Source: Heracleum sosnowskyi (lineage: Eukaryota > Streptophyta > Magnoliopsida > Apiales > Apiaceae). From it: DNA of 64,000 bases. Location of the stretch: NCBI GenBank assembly GCA_030848705.1, contig JAUIZM010000143.1:62001-126000 (forward strand), read 5' to 3'. The position numbers were made by a program, and so were the translations under genes. Below the pieces are notes generated by a model. The model searched no databases, had not been told where the DNA came from, and saw only the letters and a list, made by a program, of their open reading frames with translations. Shown here piece after piece: positions 49,220 to 58,560 of this stretch; within the stretch, counting starts at the first letter, position 1; the number at the start of each line of letters is the position of its first letter.

Positions 49220-52200
49220 GGTATAATAGAGAGCACACTTATCTTGGACAGTGGATGCTCAGGACATATGACCGGAAATAAAGCCCTGCTATCAGACTTT
49301 GTGGAGAAGGATGGCCCAAAAGTTTCCTATGGAGATGGCAACGTAGGACATACTCTGGGATATGGCAACATTAATCTTGGAGGTGTCATCATCACTGATG
49401 TAGCTCTAGTCTCAGGACTCAAGCACAATCTGTTATCTGTGAGTCAAATCTGTGACAGAGGAAACCATGTAGATTTTCATAGTGAATACTGTGAAGTTAT
49501 CAGTAAATCTACTGGAAAAGTTGTTCTAGTTGGACACAGGCGCAACAATATTTATGAAGCAAGTTTGATAACAAACTCTGATGGAAAAACAGTGTGTCTG
49601 ACTGCAAGAATGTCAAATGAAGAGAGTTGGAATTGGCATAAGAAGCTCTCTCATCTCAATTTGAACAACATCAATGAGCTGATAAGAAAGGATCTTGTAA
49701 GAGGACTCCCAAAATCAACACTCAGTCTAAATGGCCTATGTGATTCCTGTCAAAAGGCCAAACAAAGGAAGTCATCTTTCAAGAGCAAAACTGAATCTTC
49801 AGTAGTGGAACCTTATCATCTTCTACATGTTGATCTTTTTGGACCAGTGAATATAATGTCAATGGGCAGAAAGAAATATGCTCTAGTAATTGTTGATGAA
49901 TATACTAGATATACATGGGTGTATTTCTTGTCAAAGAAGGATGAAACTGCTCAAATTCTAATGGATCATGTAAATCTACTGGACAAAGGATCACAGCACA
50001 AAGTCAAAATAATAAGGAGTGATAATGGAACTGAATTCAGAAATTCAATCATGGAAGCTTTCTGCAAGGAAAGAGGGGTGAAACAAGAATTTTCTGCACC
50101 TGGCACTCCACAGCAAAATGGTGTAGTTGAAAGAAAGAACAGAACTTTAATTGAAGCAGCCAGAACTATGCTTGAAGAAGCAAAATTACCAACATACTTC
50201 TGGGCAGAAGCTGTTCAAACTGCTTGTTTTACTCAAAATGCTACACTGATCAACAAGCATGGGAAAACACCATATGAGATGGTGAGAAATAAGAAGCCAA
50301 ATTTGAAATATTTTCATATATTTGGATGCAAATGCTTTGTGTTGAAGACTCATCCTGAACAGTTGACAAAGTTCGAGTTAAAAGCTGATGAAGGAATTTT
50401 TGTTGGCTACCCACTGTCAACAAAAGCATTCAGAGTTTACAATCTAAGAACTAAAGTGATCATGGAATCCATACATGTGTCATTTGATGACAAGAAAATA
50501 ATTGGACTTGAAGACAAGGATGGATATGATCAACTACGTTTTGAAAATGAAGATCTACTCTCTGATGATATAAACTCTGATGAAGCAGGGCTGACAAACT
50601 CTGACGAAGCATACTCTGAACCTCTACTGGTAAATACTGGAGAAACTGATAATTCTCAAATTGAACAAAATAGAGAACCAGTTGAGGGGGAGCGTGAAGA
50701 AGCTCAACATGACACAGCAAGTGAGTCAGTTGAGGAAACTGATTCAAACTCTGACAATTCAAACTCTGAGTCATCAAATTCAGGGGGAGCCTCAGAGAAT
50801 GTAGAAAGTCAACATATGAATCAGGAGAGCATGGATCAAGGGGGAGGATCCAACAGTGATGCAAGAAACCACTTACCATCAGCAAGAAAGTGGACGCAGG
50901 CACACACACCTGATCTCATAATTGGAGATCCTGATGCTGGTGTAAGAACCAGAAGTGCAACAAATAATGAGTGTCTGTATCATGCTTTCTTGTCTCAAAC
51001 TGAACCAAAGAAAGTGGAGGAAGCTCTTCAAGATGCTAATTGGATAACAGCAATGCAAGAAGAGTTAAATGAATTTGAAAGAAATGAAGTCTGGACACTT
51101 GTACCTAGACCAAAGAACAGATCAATTGTAGGTACAAAGTGGGTTTTCAGAAACAAGACTGACAGTGATGGTGTGATTACAAGGAATAAGGCTAGACTTG
51201 TGGCAAAAGGTTATTCACAACAGGAAGGAATTGACTATGATGAAACCTTTGCTCCAGTTGCAAGACTGGAGGCTATAAGGATTTTTCTGGCATATGCTGC
51301 ACACAAGAAGTTTAAAGTCTTTCAGATGGATGTGAAAAGTGCTTTTCTCAATGGGAAGCTTGAAGAAGAGGTATTTGTTGAACAACCACCAGGATTTGTA
51401 GATCCCAAGCATCCAGATTATGTCTACAGGCTTGACAAAGCATTATATGGCCTAAAGCAAGCACCAAGAGCATGGTATGAAACTCTTGCTCAATTTCTTT
51501 TAGAAAGTGGGTTCACAAGAGGTACAATTGATAAAACCTTGTTTTATTTCAATTCTGGTGATGATTTGCTTTTAGTTCAAATTTATGTAGATGATATTAT
51601 CTTTGGATCTACTAATGACAAACTTTGTAAGAAGTTTGCAAAGCTTATGCAATCCAGGTATCAAATGAGCATGATGGGAGAGCTTAGTTATTTTCTAGGC
51701 TTACAGGTCAAGCAAACAGATGATGGGATTTTTATCAATCAAGCAAAGTATACCAGAAATCTTCTAAAGAAATTTGGTATGCTTGATAGTTCATCTGCAA
51801 CAACTCCCATGGCTACAGCAACGAAGCTTGACAAAGACACAGGAGCCTCAGTAGATATGACTAACTACAGAGGAATGATAGGGTCTTTACTGTATCTTAC
51901 AGCAAGTAGACCTGATATCATGTATGCAACATGTCTTTGTGCAAGATTTCAAGCAGATCCTAGAGAGCCTCATCTAACAGCTGTAAAAAGGATTTTCAAA
52001 TATCTCAAAGGCACCATAACCTTGGGTTTGTGGTATCCTAGAGAATCAGAGTTTAAGTTGATTGGTTACTCTGATGCAGATTTTGCAGGCTGTAAGATAG
52101 ACAGAAAAAGTACAAGTGGAAGCTGTCAATTTTTAGGTGACAGATTGGTTTCTTGGTACAGTAAGAAACAGAAATCAATTTCTACATCCACTGCTGAAGC

Positions 52201-52528
52201 AGAGTATATAGCAGCTGGTAGCTGTTGTGCACAGATTTTATGGATGAAGAATCAATTGCTGGATTATGGGTTAAGGTACTCTAAAATTCCTATTTTCTGT
52301 GATAACCAAAGTGCTATTGCTATGACAGGAAATCCAGTACAGCATTCCATGACCAAGCACATCAGCATAAGATATCATTTTATCAGAGAACATGTGGAAG
52401 AAGGGAATATTGAGCTTCATTTTGTGTCTACAGACCAACAACTTGCAGATATCTTCACCAAACCTTTGAGTGAAGCTACTTTTACAAGATTGGTAAATGA
52501 ACTTGGAATGATCTCTGGTTCTGACTAG
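49214..52528 (+). CDS. pol: Pol polyprotein of SIRE-like copia element (1104 codons, no ATG at its start)
   Basis: The frame opens after a TGA at 49211-49213 and has no ATG before the protease site, so it should be made as an extension of Gag. Domains in order: aspartic protease (D12-S13-G14 within LILDSGCSGHMTG); an integrase zinc-binding region at about 136-190 (HKKLSH, CDSCQKAK); the integrase core D207, D270, E306 (HVDLFGP, RSDNGTEF, NGVVERKNR), a D-D35-E spacing; an acidic Ser/Asn-rich linker at about 450-570; reverse transcriptase at about 625-870 with YVDDIIFG (D793, D794); and RNase H at about 945-1100 with SDADFAGC, STAEAEY and FCDNQSA. All catalytic residues are present and no stop interrupts 1104 codons. 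Integrase before RT defines Ty1/copia. Expression needs bypass of the Gag TAG and a frame change. Confidence 0.94.
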   Translation: MQGIIESTLILDSGCSGHMTGNKALLSDFVEKDGPKVSYGDGNVGHTLGYGNINLGGVIITDVALVSGLKHNLLSVSQICDRGNHVDFHSEYCEVISKSTGKVVLVGHRRNNIYEASLITNSDGKTVCLTARMSNEESWNWHKKLSHLNLNNINELIRKDLVRGLPKSTLSLNGLCDSCQKAKQRKSSFKSKTESSVVEPYHLLHVDLFGPVNIMSMGRKKYALVIVDEYTRYTWVYFLSKKDETAQILMDHVNLLDKGSQHKVKIIRSDNGTEFRNSIMEAFCKERGVKQEFSAPGTPQQNGVVERKNRTLIEAARTMLEEAKLPTYFWAEAVQTACFTQNATLINKHGKTPYEMVRNKKPNLKYFHIFGCKCFVLKTHPEQLTKFELKADEGIFVGYPLSTKAFRVYNLRTKVIMESIHVSFDDKKIIGLEDKDGYDQLRFENEDLLSDDINSDEAGLTNSDEAYSEPLLVNTGETDNSQIEQNREPVEGEREEAQHDTASESVEETDSNSDNSNSESSNSGGASENVESQHMNQESMDQGGGSNSDARNHLPSARKWTQAHTPDLIIGDPDAGVRTRSATNNECLYHAFLSQTEPKKVEEALQDANWITAMQEELNEFERNEVWTLVPRPKNRSIVGTKWVFRNKTDSDGVITRNKARLVAKGYSQQEGIDYDETFAPVARLEAIRIFLAYAAHKKFKVFQMDVKSAFLNGKLEEEVFVEQPPGFVDPKHPDYVYRLDKALYGLKQAPRAWYETLAQFLLESGFTRGTIDKTLFYFNSGDDLLLVQIYVDDIIFGSTNDKLCKKFAKLMQSRYQMSMMGELSYFLGLQVKQTDDGIFINQAKYTRNLLKKFGMLDSSSATTPMATATKLDKDTGASVDMTNYRGMIGSLLYLTASRPDIMYATCLCARFQADPREPHLTAVKRIFKYLKGTITLGLWYPRESEFKLIGYSDADFAGCKIDRKSTSGSCQFLGDRLVSWYSKKQKSISTSTAEAEYIAAGSCCAQILWMKNQLLDYGLRYSKIPIFCDNQSAIAMTGNPVQHSMTKHISIRYHFIREHVEEGNIELHFVSTDQQLADIFTKPLSEATFTRLVNELGMISGSD

Positions 52529-53972
52529 AGATACGGGTCAGACTCAAAATTTATACATGTTTAATTCTTGTTGCTCATGATTCCTTGCATGTGTTAACTG
52601 TTATGTGAACCAGCATGTTAAACTCTGATGATAAACTCTGTGAAGTGTTAGTCATACTCTGAAAGCATACTCTGAAGATAGACTCTGTTGGTCATACTCT
52701 AATAATTACAGTTTAAATGCTATACTCTGATTGTAATTTTGTCTGAAACATATGGACCAATGAAGAAATTTGTATGAAGCATAATTCTCAGTAAGTAACT
52801 GTGAATCCTTAAGAGTTGTATAGACTCTGATCTCAAAAATGTGCTGTAAGCTAACACAGCATGATACTGTCTCAATATTTATAGCATCTCTTAGTTTATT
52901 GATCCTATACACTGAGTCTGTATTAGCTGTTTGCATTTTCTCTCATAAGTTAATTATATTTACTGATGAAAAGTCTAAACTCTGATTATTAATTTCAAAT
53001 AATTCACCCTCAAATTCAAAAGATGCCAAACAGAGCACAAATTCCTTTGAGATCATGTTGTGCCTAGGACGATCCAGGAACTTATTGTATGAAATAAGGG
53101 CTAAAATCTTTGATTTTTGGTGACTAGTGCCAACCACTGATTACTGGAAAAATAAAAAAAAAAAAATAAATAAATAAAAAAAAAAATAATAAAAAAATAA
53201 AAAAATAGATAAATTAAGGGGGTGAAAAATAAAAGACATATCCAAATGAAAGGATATCAGTAATACAGAGTTTAGATATAAAATCAGATTTTATGTTATA
53301 CATGAGAGTTTAGGTAACCAGTTTTTACTACTTTAGATTGTGGATTTTATGCACTTTGAGATGGTCTAAATACTGTTTTCGGTAAACTCTGCTACTACAC
53401 ACACATATTTTCACAACTGTACAGTTTGAGAAAAGAGTTTATTGACAAAGAAGGACAAATGGTAAACACTGATGTTTTGTGTGAAATACGCCGAGGTTAC
53501 TTTATTTTAATCTCTGATGGTTAAAATAATTTCCTTGTTTCAGACAGTTTATGATTTTGGGTTTAGTCATTTGTTTTTCGAAAAAGTGTGATTGAACAAA
53601 GAAAAGATAGAGTTTGTTGCTATTGAGTAAGTTTATTAAGTCCTGTTTGTGATTTGTATTGCTGCTGAGTATGTTAGTTAATTGGTTAAAGTTTTTTTTG
53701 TCTTTCCAATTACTAGGTAAAATTGATAATACTGAAAGTAAAGCAATAAAATGAGTTTTTTTTTTCATTAATTGATTCAAACTCTGTTACATTCAGTCAA
53801 TTACATACTCATGCTTAGCTAATCTTTCTGGTACATACTAATCACTATGGTTACAAAAGAGAAAATCTATTTAACCAGGACAAGTACTTGAATGCTATCC
53901 AACATCGAAGCAGAAGAGCTAGAGCCAGAAGCTATTGTGCTCTACTACTTCTGATGATAGCTACCCAGTTGC
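52529..53972. other. Non-coding spacer downstream of pol
   Basis: About 1.4 kb without a credible sense gene. 52616-52740 is dense in ACTCTG-containing motifs (AAACTCTG at 52620-52627 and 52633-52640, plus several CATACTCTG and AGACTCTG forms), with further copies at 52977, 53384 and 53779. 53149-53207 is an almost pure A/T low-complexity run, followed by TTAAGGGGG near 53213. Minus-strand frames of 60-90 codons here look like chance. Confidence 0.7.
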
Positions 53973-54365
53973 TCATCTGGTCATTATACCATTTGGGATA
54001 GCTTGAAATCCTCCTAATGATGAATCATCATCATCATCTTCTCGGGATCTCTTTCTGCTTTGCAGCTTGCAGGATTCTAAGAAGAGGTTTTCTTTTGAAC
54101 CCGACAAGAAACTCAGTTGAAAAAGCATGAAGCAGATCTCCATGGCATCTTCATCTGCGAGGATTGGTGCATCATATGGTCCTGGACGGAAGATGTATAC
54201 ATGAGGGTTGGAGAAAGGCCCTTCGGCTATTTCATCATCTACGATAAGGCCTTCATCATTCAAGAATGAGAGAACAAGAAACTCATCGATAAGATAGTTT
54301 TCTTGTTGCTGCCAGTTCATGTTCAAAAACTCTTCCACATCCAGAAATTCGAAAGTTCCAGCCAT
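53973..54365 (-). CDS. Antisense 130-aa acidic ORF of unknown function within the copia element
   Basis: I do not recognise this protein. It is opposite in strand to gag, pol and ORF3 and lies between pol and ORF3. It starts with ATG at 54365, with an N-terminus rich in Glu/Asp/Phe/Leu (MAGTFEFLDVEEFLNMNW), and has a basic-acidic segment RKRSREDDDDDSS near residues 103-115 that could act as a nuclear signal. No transmembrane segment or CCHC motif is visible. A TATA-like TTTAAATA on the minus strand (54417-54424) sits about 52 nt upstream of the ATG. Additional antisense ORFs are known in some large plant LTR retrotransposons. The length, composition and upstream TATA argue for a real gene, but chance is not excluded. 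Confidence 0.5.
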   Translation of the reverse strand: MAGTFEFLDVEEFLNMNWQQQENYLIDEFLVLSFLNDEGLIVDDEIAEGPFSNPHVYIFRPGPYDAPILADEDAMEICFMLFQLSFLSGSKENLFLESCKLQSRKRSREDDDDDSSLGGFQAIPNGIMTR

Positions 54366-54860
54366 TTTGGTGTATAGTAAGTTTAAGATATGAAGCCTGT
54401 TGTTACATTGCTTTGGTATTTAAAGCATTCAAACAGGGTATCTGAAAGGTTTTTCTTGGAGATTGAAAGGTTTTCGAAGCGCTTGGGATACTAAGGTGCG
54501 GAGTTTCGAGACAGTCATTATTATTTTGACTGTTGAGTTCTTTGTTCTTTATTATTTAAATTGATAATTTTATTATTATTGATTTTTTTTCTTTTAAGCG
54601 AATATTTTGAGTGTTATATGTGATGACAGGTGTCTCCACGTTTGCACGTGTGTATTGGAAGTTGTTAGATACAGCTGTCAGCGTATTCACGTTTGACATC
54701 TGTCCCACTAACATACTTCTAATCTTTACAGTTATTATTTAATACACTACATACACACGATTCAATCTTTTACGCATTTCATCTTCTCATAACATTTTAC
54801 TCACACACAAACACTCAAACACTTTCAAAGCCCAGTACTTTTTGTTTTCAAATCTTACAA
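54366..54860. promoter_or_regulatory. Candidate divergent promoter between antisense ORF and ORF3
   Basis: 495 bp separate two divergent ATGs. On the minus strand a TATA-like box is at 54417-54424. On the plus strand TTATTTAATA near 54734 precedes a C/A/T-rich, ATG-free leader (ACACAAACACTCAAACAC and similar) up to the ATG at 54861, which resembles a plant gene 5' UTR. A G-box CACGTG is at 54645-54650. Together these suggest promoters independent of the LTR (inference). Confidence 0.45.
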
Positions 54861-57800
54861 ATGGCAACTACAGCGTTTATTGCCTCTGAATTAGAATTTG
54901 TCCCAAATAACTACTCCGCTCCTGTAGCAAATGAGAACGCACCGGAGGCGTTTCATTTGATTCAGAGTTTCTTGTTAAACTCTGATATTGGCACTGCTCT
55001 CACCGCACCATCGAAGCTGTCTGCAACACAAATCAAATCTTTTTGGCAGACAGGTGTTTATGATAATGGAGGAGAGTCTGGATCTCCATCTATCATTTTT
55101 CAATATGAGGACAATGACTATGCTGTTACTCCTACTACTGTTCGTGATGCTTTGGGTCTTGAAGATTTCAATTCGTTCACAGTTGCTGTTGGAGATTCTG
55201 AGTTAGTAAGAATGATGCGAGAAATAGGTTACTCTGGACCACTGACAAAGATTGGTCAATTGAAGCGACCGCTCTTGAGAAAGGAATGGAGTTTCTTTTT
55301 CGACTGCATTACAAGAGCGTTCGGGAAAAAGTGCACAAACTGGGATGCAATTCCCACTGATAGTTTACAGATCGGGTATTCTCTTCTCTATGGCAGTCAA
55401 TTTGATGTTGCTAGATTAGTTTTAACTAATATTGGTGAGAAAATGCTAGAGAATAGAAATGTTGTTTACTTCTCTAGGTTTTGTCAATTGATATTCAATC
55501 ATTGCTGCCCTGATGTTGAGATTTTAGATGAGGATGTAATTCTTTCATTTAAATTGCACAAACGTATATTCTCTGATCTTATCAACAAGGACAACAAGAA
55601 AGGAGAAGTTGGTCCTTTAATGTTCCCTGCAAATGTGCAACAATTTCTTGACAACTTACAACAGCAAAATGTCTCAACTACTGAAGCTGGACCTTCTGTA
55701 TCTCAACCACAGAGGTCAAAGAGATCTAAAGTTCGAGCAGTTAAGTCTAACTTGCAACAACCTGAAGCTGAGGTATCCAATGTTGATGCTGTGCCTCAGA
55801 GAAAAAGAATGAAGAAAAAGAGAGCCCAACGACCAAAGACTGTTGCTGCTGATTCTGTTGCAGACTCAGATACTGAAGCTGATGAAGAAACTCTTCATCA
55901 GAGAAAGAGAAGATTAGTTGCTAATCAACTTTTTGGTGATATTATTGCCAATATGAACAAGGTTCCTGAGGAAAATGAAGCTCCTGAAGCTTTTGTTCAG
56001 GAGGAAGCTGAAAATCCAGAAGCTGTCAATCAAGACAGGCTAAATACTGATGATATTGAAATGGATTTTGATAGAGAAGCTCCTACATCAAAGGCTAATG
56101 ATGTAGTTGAAGAAAATGTAAAAGAAGCTGATCTAGCTACTACAGAATTGGTAGAAACTATTGCTTCCCACACAGAAATCATTTCTCTTGATTTTGAGAA
56201 AGGTGAGGAAGTTGATCAGATTAGAATTGATCATCCTACAGAAGCTGTTGCTGAATCTGCTGATGCAACAGAGAATGTTGCAAACTCTGAAGATGCTCTT
56301 GTTCTTGAAGCTCTACAACAATCAGTTGTTGAGATTGTTCAGCGCGAAGCAGAGGTAATTGCTAAAGCAAACTCTGATATTCCTGAAACTGTTGCAGAGA
56401 AAGTCAATGATGAAGCTGCACAGTTAGAACATGAAATCACTGCTGAACATGTTCCTGAAGAGATTGCAAGAGAGGATGACAATGTTAATGCTAGTCCTGC
56501 TCATTCACCTTCACACATATCTGACGTTCAAGCCAACTCTGATGAAGAAAGAGAGTTCAATAGGGCTACTGAAGAACATTTTCAAGAGATGTACTTTAAC
56601 AACTGGACAGCAGCAGATTGTATTTTCACTTCACAAAGAGCTGCTGATTTAACTGCTAACTCTGTTAAAGAGATTTCAAATCCTGAACTTCTCAGTCATT
56701 TCAAAGCAACTGTTGTTCAAATCAAATCATTAAACAATCGTTTTGATGCTTCTGATAAGATGATTGAAGGGTTAAGGAATGATATAGCTACAAGAGAGCT
56801 TACACAGCAGAAGGACAAATCTCTATACATCTCTTTGTGTAAAGAGCAAAAGACTTTAAATTCTAGATTGTCGAAAGTTGAGGAGAATCAGACTGCTATG
56901 TCTGCTCAACTAACTTCAATTTCTAATGCTCTGGAGTTGCTGACATCAGTACTACTTTCTGATGATGTCAAAAAGGGGGAGAGTGTACCAAGTGACAAAT
57001 GCAAAGACACTCAAGCTCTGAGACGGAGGGATGATGGTAATGATGGTGGAAGCAAGGGAGGTGAATCTGAAAAATCTGAAAAGAGTTTAGGCTTAAGACC
57101 AAGATCAAGATCAAACTCTGAGAGAAGATCAAACTCTGGTAAGGAAAAAGTAATTTCTGCCAGTGGTTCAAGGCTCAAAAGTTTGATAAACACTGATAAG
57201 CCTAGCACTGATGAAGAAGTTGCTGCTAAATTATTTATAGCAGAACATGGAAAAGATGTTACAATTGAAGATATCCAAGCTGAAGAGCAAATGCTTGCTG
57301 AAGAACACAGGAAGAATCTTGAAGCTGGGATATACAAAAAGAAAGAAATCAAGGCTCCTAGAAAGAAAGAAACTGGAATTATTATTAAAGAAAATACTCA
57401 ACAGAGTATACAATACACCAGGAGGCCTATGATTAGAAACTCTGATAAGGGTAAAGGCAAAATGATTGAAGAGCCTAACCTGAAGGAGAAAGAATATTCA
57501 ACCTCTGACATTGCTCAAGTTGAAACAAGATTACCAAAATCAACCTCTGACGCTGCTCAAGTTGATGATACTATTGAAGTTAAGCCAGCCTCTGACAAGG
57601 CTCAAGCTGTGCAAACTCAGCTAGCTCCACAACTCCAAGGTATTTTTAGAAGACCTATATTATCTGAAGCTCTGACACTTCAACCTGTGGATTTTTCTCA
57701 AACCAGGACTGTACTTGGAAAAGAAACTTTTGATAAAGCTGGTTTAGGTTCACATAGGGAGAAGAGAATAAACAACAGATCTGGAGATCAATCATCATTG

Positions 57801-58397
57801 GCAGTATCTGGCACTATTACTCAAGAGAATCTTGATATGCTAGACTCTGTTCAGTTGATATTTCACAAGGGTTTGAAGAAAGATTTTCTGTTGTATTTTA
57901 TGAATGATGGAAGAGTTTACAGAGTTGCAGAGTCTGATATAGATCTCAAATCTTATCAAGAATTGGAGTATGTTCTGTACTTGTTAAAAGTCAAAAACAG
58001 AAACACTCACAATGCTGCTACATTTATCAGACAAAAGATGCAAAGATCTAAGGTGATGCTTGGAGGAGGAATTTCAAAGGTATACATTCCTAAGTATAGA
58101 GATGCTTATGGAAATGTTATAGAAATGAAGAGAAACAGTACAAGACTAAGGACTGATCTGGGAGTTAAAGTCTTAGAATTCAATCAAGAATCTGATAAAG
58201 CACATTTTATTAGGCTAGGGAATGAGATGAGGAAGAATTCCATCTATTCTCTGAGAGCTGCTATTTATCAGACTGGTGAATCTGATCCAGAACTCAAGGA
58301 ACTGAAAGAAATCATGGTTGAAGAGCTGGAAAAGGCTGAAAGAAGACTTCTAATTGATTATCTCAGGACAGTGCCTGATATTCAAGAAATCAAATAA
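54861..58397 (+). CDS. ORF3, additional SIRE-type protein ('envelope-like' by position), 1178 aa
   Basis: A single open frame of 1178 codons, 2.3 kb after pol and ending 163 bp before the 3' LTR. SIRE elements often carry an ORF here, traditionally called envelope-like. The N-terminal ~250 residues look globular (IKSFWQTGVYDN, VTPTTVRDALGL) and from memory resemble proteins encoded at this place in other plant SIRE copies. Next come a basic segment at about 285-327 (RKRMKKKRAQRPK), a long Glu/Ala/Val-rich acidic region to about 590, a probable coiled coil at 615-700, a Ser/Arg/Lys-rich stretch at 715-770, and a second globular-looking domain at about 988-1178. I see no signal peptide, hydrophobic membrane segment or Cys-rich ectodomain, so an envelope role is not supported. 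The nuclear-type basic clusters and coiled coil point to a structural or nucleic-acid-associated role (inference). Confidence 0.85.
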   Translation: MATTAFIASELEFVPNNYSAPVANENAPEAFHLIQSFLLNSDIGTALTAPSKLSATQIKSFWQTGVYDNGGESGSPSIIFQYEDNDYAVTPTTVRDALGLEDFNSFTVAVGDSELVRMMREIGYSGPLTKIGQLKRPLLRKEWSFFFDCITRAFGKKCTNWDAIPTDSLQIGYSLLYGSQFDVARLVLTNIGEKMLENRNVVYFSRFCQLIFNHCCPDVEILDEDVILSFKLHKRIFSDLINKDNKKGEVGPLMFPANVQQFLDNLQQQNVSTTEAGPSVSQPQRSKRSKVRAVKSNLQQPEAEVSNVDAVPQRKRMKKKRAQRPKTVAADSVADSDTEADEETLHQRKRRLVANQLFGDIIANMNKVPEENEAPEAFVQEEAENPEAVNQDRLNTDDIEMDFDREAPTSKANDVVEENVKEADLATTELVETIASHTEIISLDFEKGEEVDQIRIDHPTEAVAESADATENVANSEDALVLEALQQSVVEIVQREAEVIAKANSDIPETVAEKVNDEAAQLEHEITAEHVPEEIAREDDNVNASPAHSPSHISDVQANSDEEREFNRATEEHFQEMYFNNWTAADCIFTSQRAADLTANSVKEISNPELLSHFKATVVQIKSLNNRFDASDKMIEGLRNDIATRELTQQKDKSLYISLCKEQKTLNSRLSKVEENQTAMSAQLTSISNALELLTSVLLSDDVKKGESVPSDKCKDTQALRRRDDGNDGGSKGGESEKSEKSLGLRPRSRSNSERRSNSGKEKVISASGSRLKSLINTDKPSTDEEVAAKLFIAEHGKDVTIEDIQAEEQMLAEEHRKNLEAGIYKKKEIKAPRKKETGIIIKENTQQSIQYTRRPMIRNSDKGKGKMIEEPNLKEKEYSTSDIAQVETRLPKSTSDAAQVDDTIEVKPASDKAQAVQTQLAPQLQGIFRRPILSEALTLQPVDFSQTRTVLGKETFDKAGLGSHREKRINNRSGDQSSLAVSGTITQENLDMLDSVQLIFHKGLKKDFLLYFMNDGRVYRVAESDIDLKSYQELEYVLYLLKVKNRNTHNAATFIRQKMQRSKVMLGGGISKVYIPKYRDAYGNVIEMKRNSTRLRTDLGVKVLEFNQESDKAHFIRLGNEMRKNSIYSLRAAIYQTGESDPELKELKEIMVEELEKAERRLLIDYLRTVPDIQEIK

Positions 58398-58548
58398 AGT
58401 CTGACTGTAAGTTTTTAATATTTTCTATTCTAAGTCAAATTTAAACTCTGTTTTAAATTAAACTCTGTTATATGTTAAACACTGCATTTGTTAAAAGGTT
58501 TTGACATCATCAATTATATGTTTAACTTGTACATTTTATTATGAACAA
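58398..58548 (+). other. Short 3' untranslated segment after ORF3
   Basis: AT-rich and non-coding, with two AAACTCTG copies (58443-58450 and 58460-58467). Nothing else is seen before the PPT. Confidence 0.7.
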
Positions 58549-58560
58549 GTTGGGGGAGAT
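58549..58560 (+). other. Copia polypurine tract
   Basis: GTTGGGGGAGAT immediately precedes the 3' LTR start TGTTAG. A G-rich tract of this form is typical at this place in plant copia elements. Confidence 0.9.

Noticed and set aside
50460..50909. 149-aa minus-strand ORF inside pol
   Set aside because: Shadow of the pol linker coding sequence; low-complexity Leu/His/Gln composition and no upstream promoter signal.
54861..58397. ORF3 as a captured host gene
   Set aside because: Its place between pol and PPT and its resemblance, from memory, to ORFs at this site in other SIRE elements make an element-borne origin more likely. A search could still overturn this.
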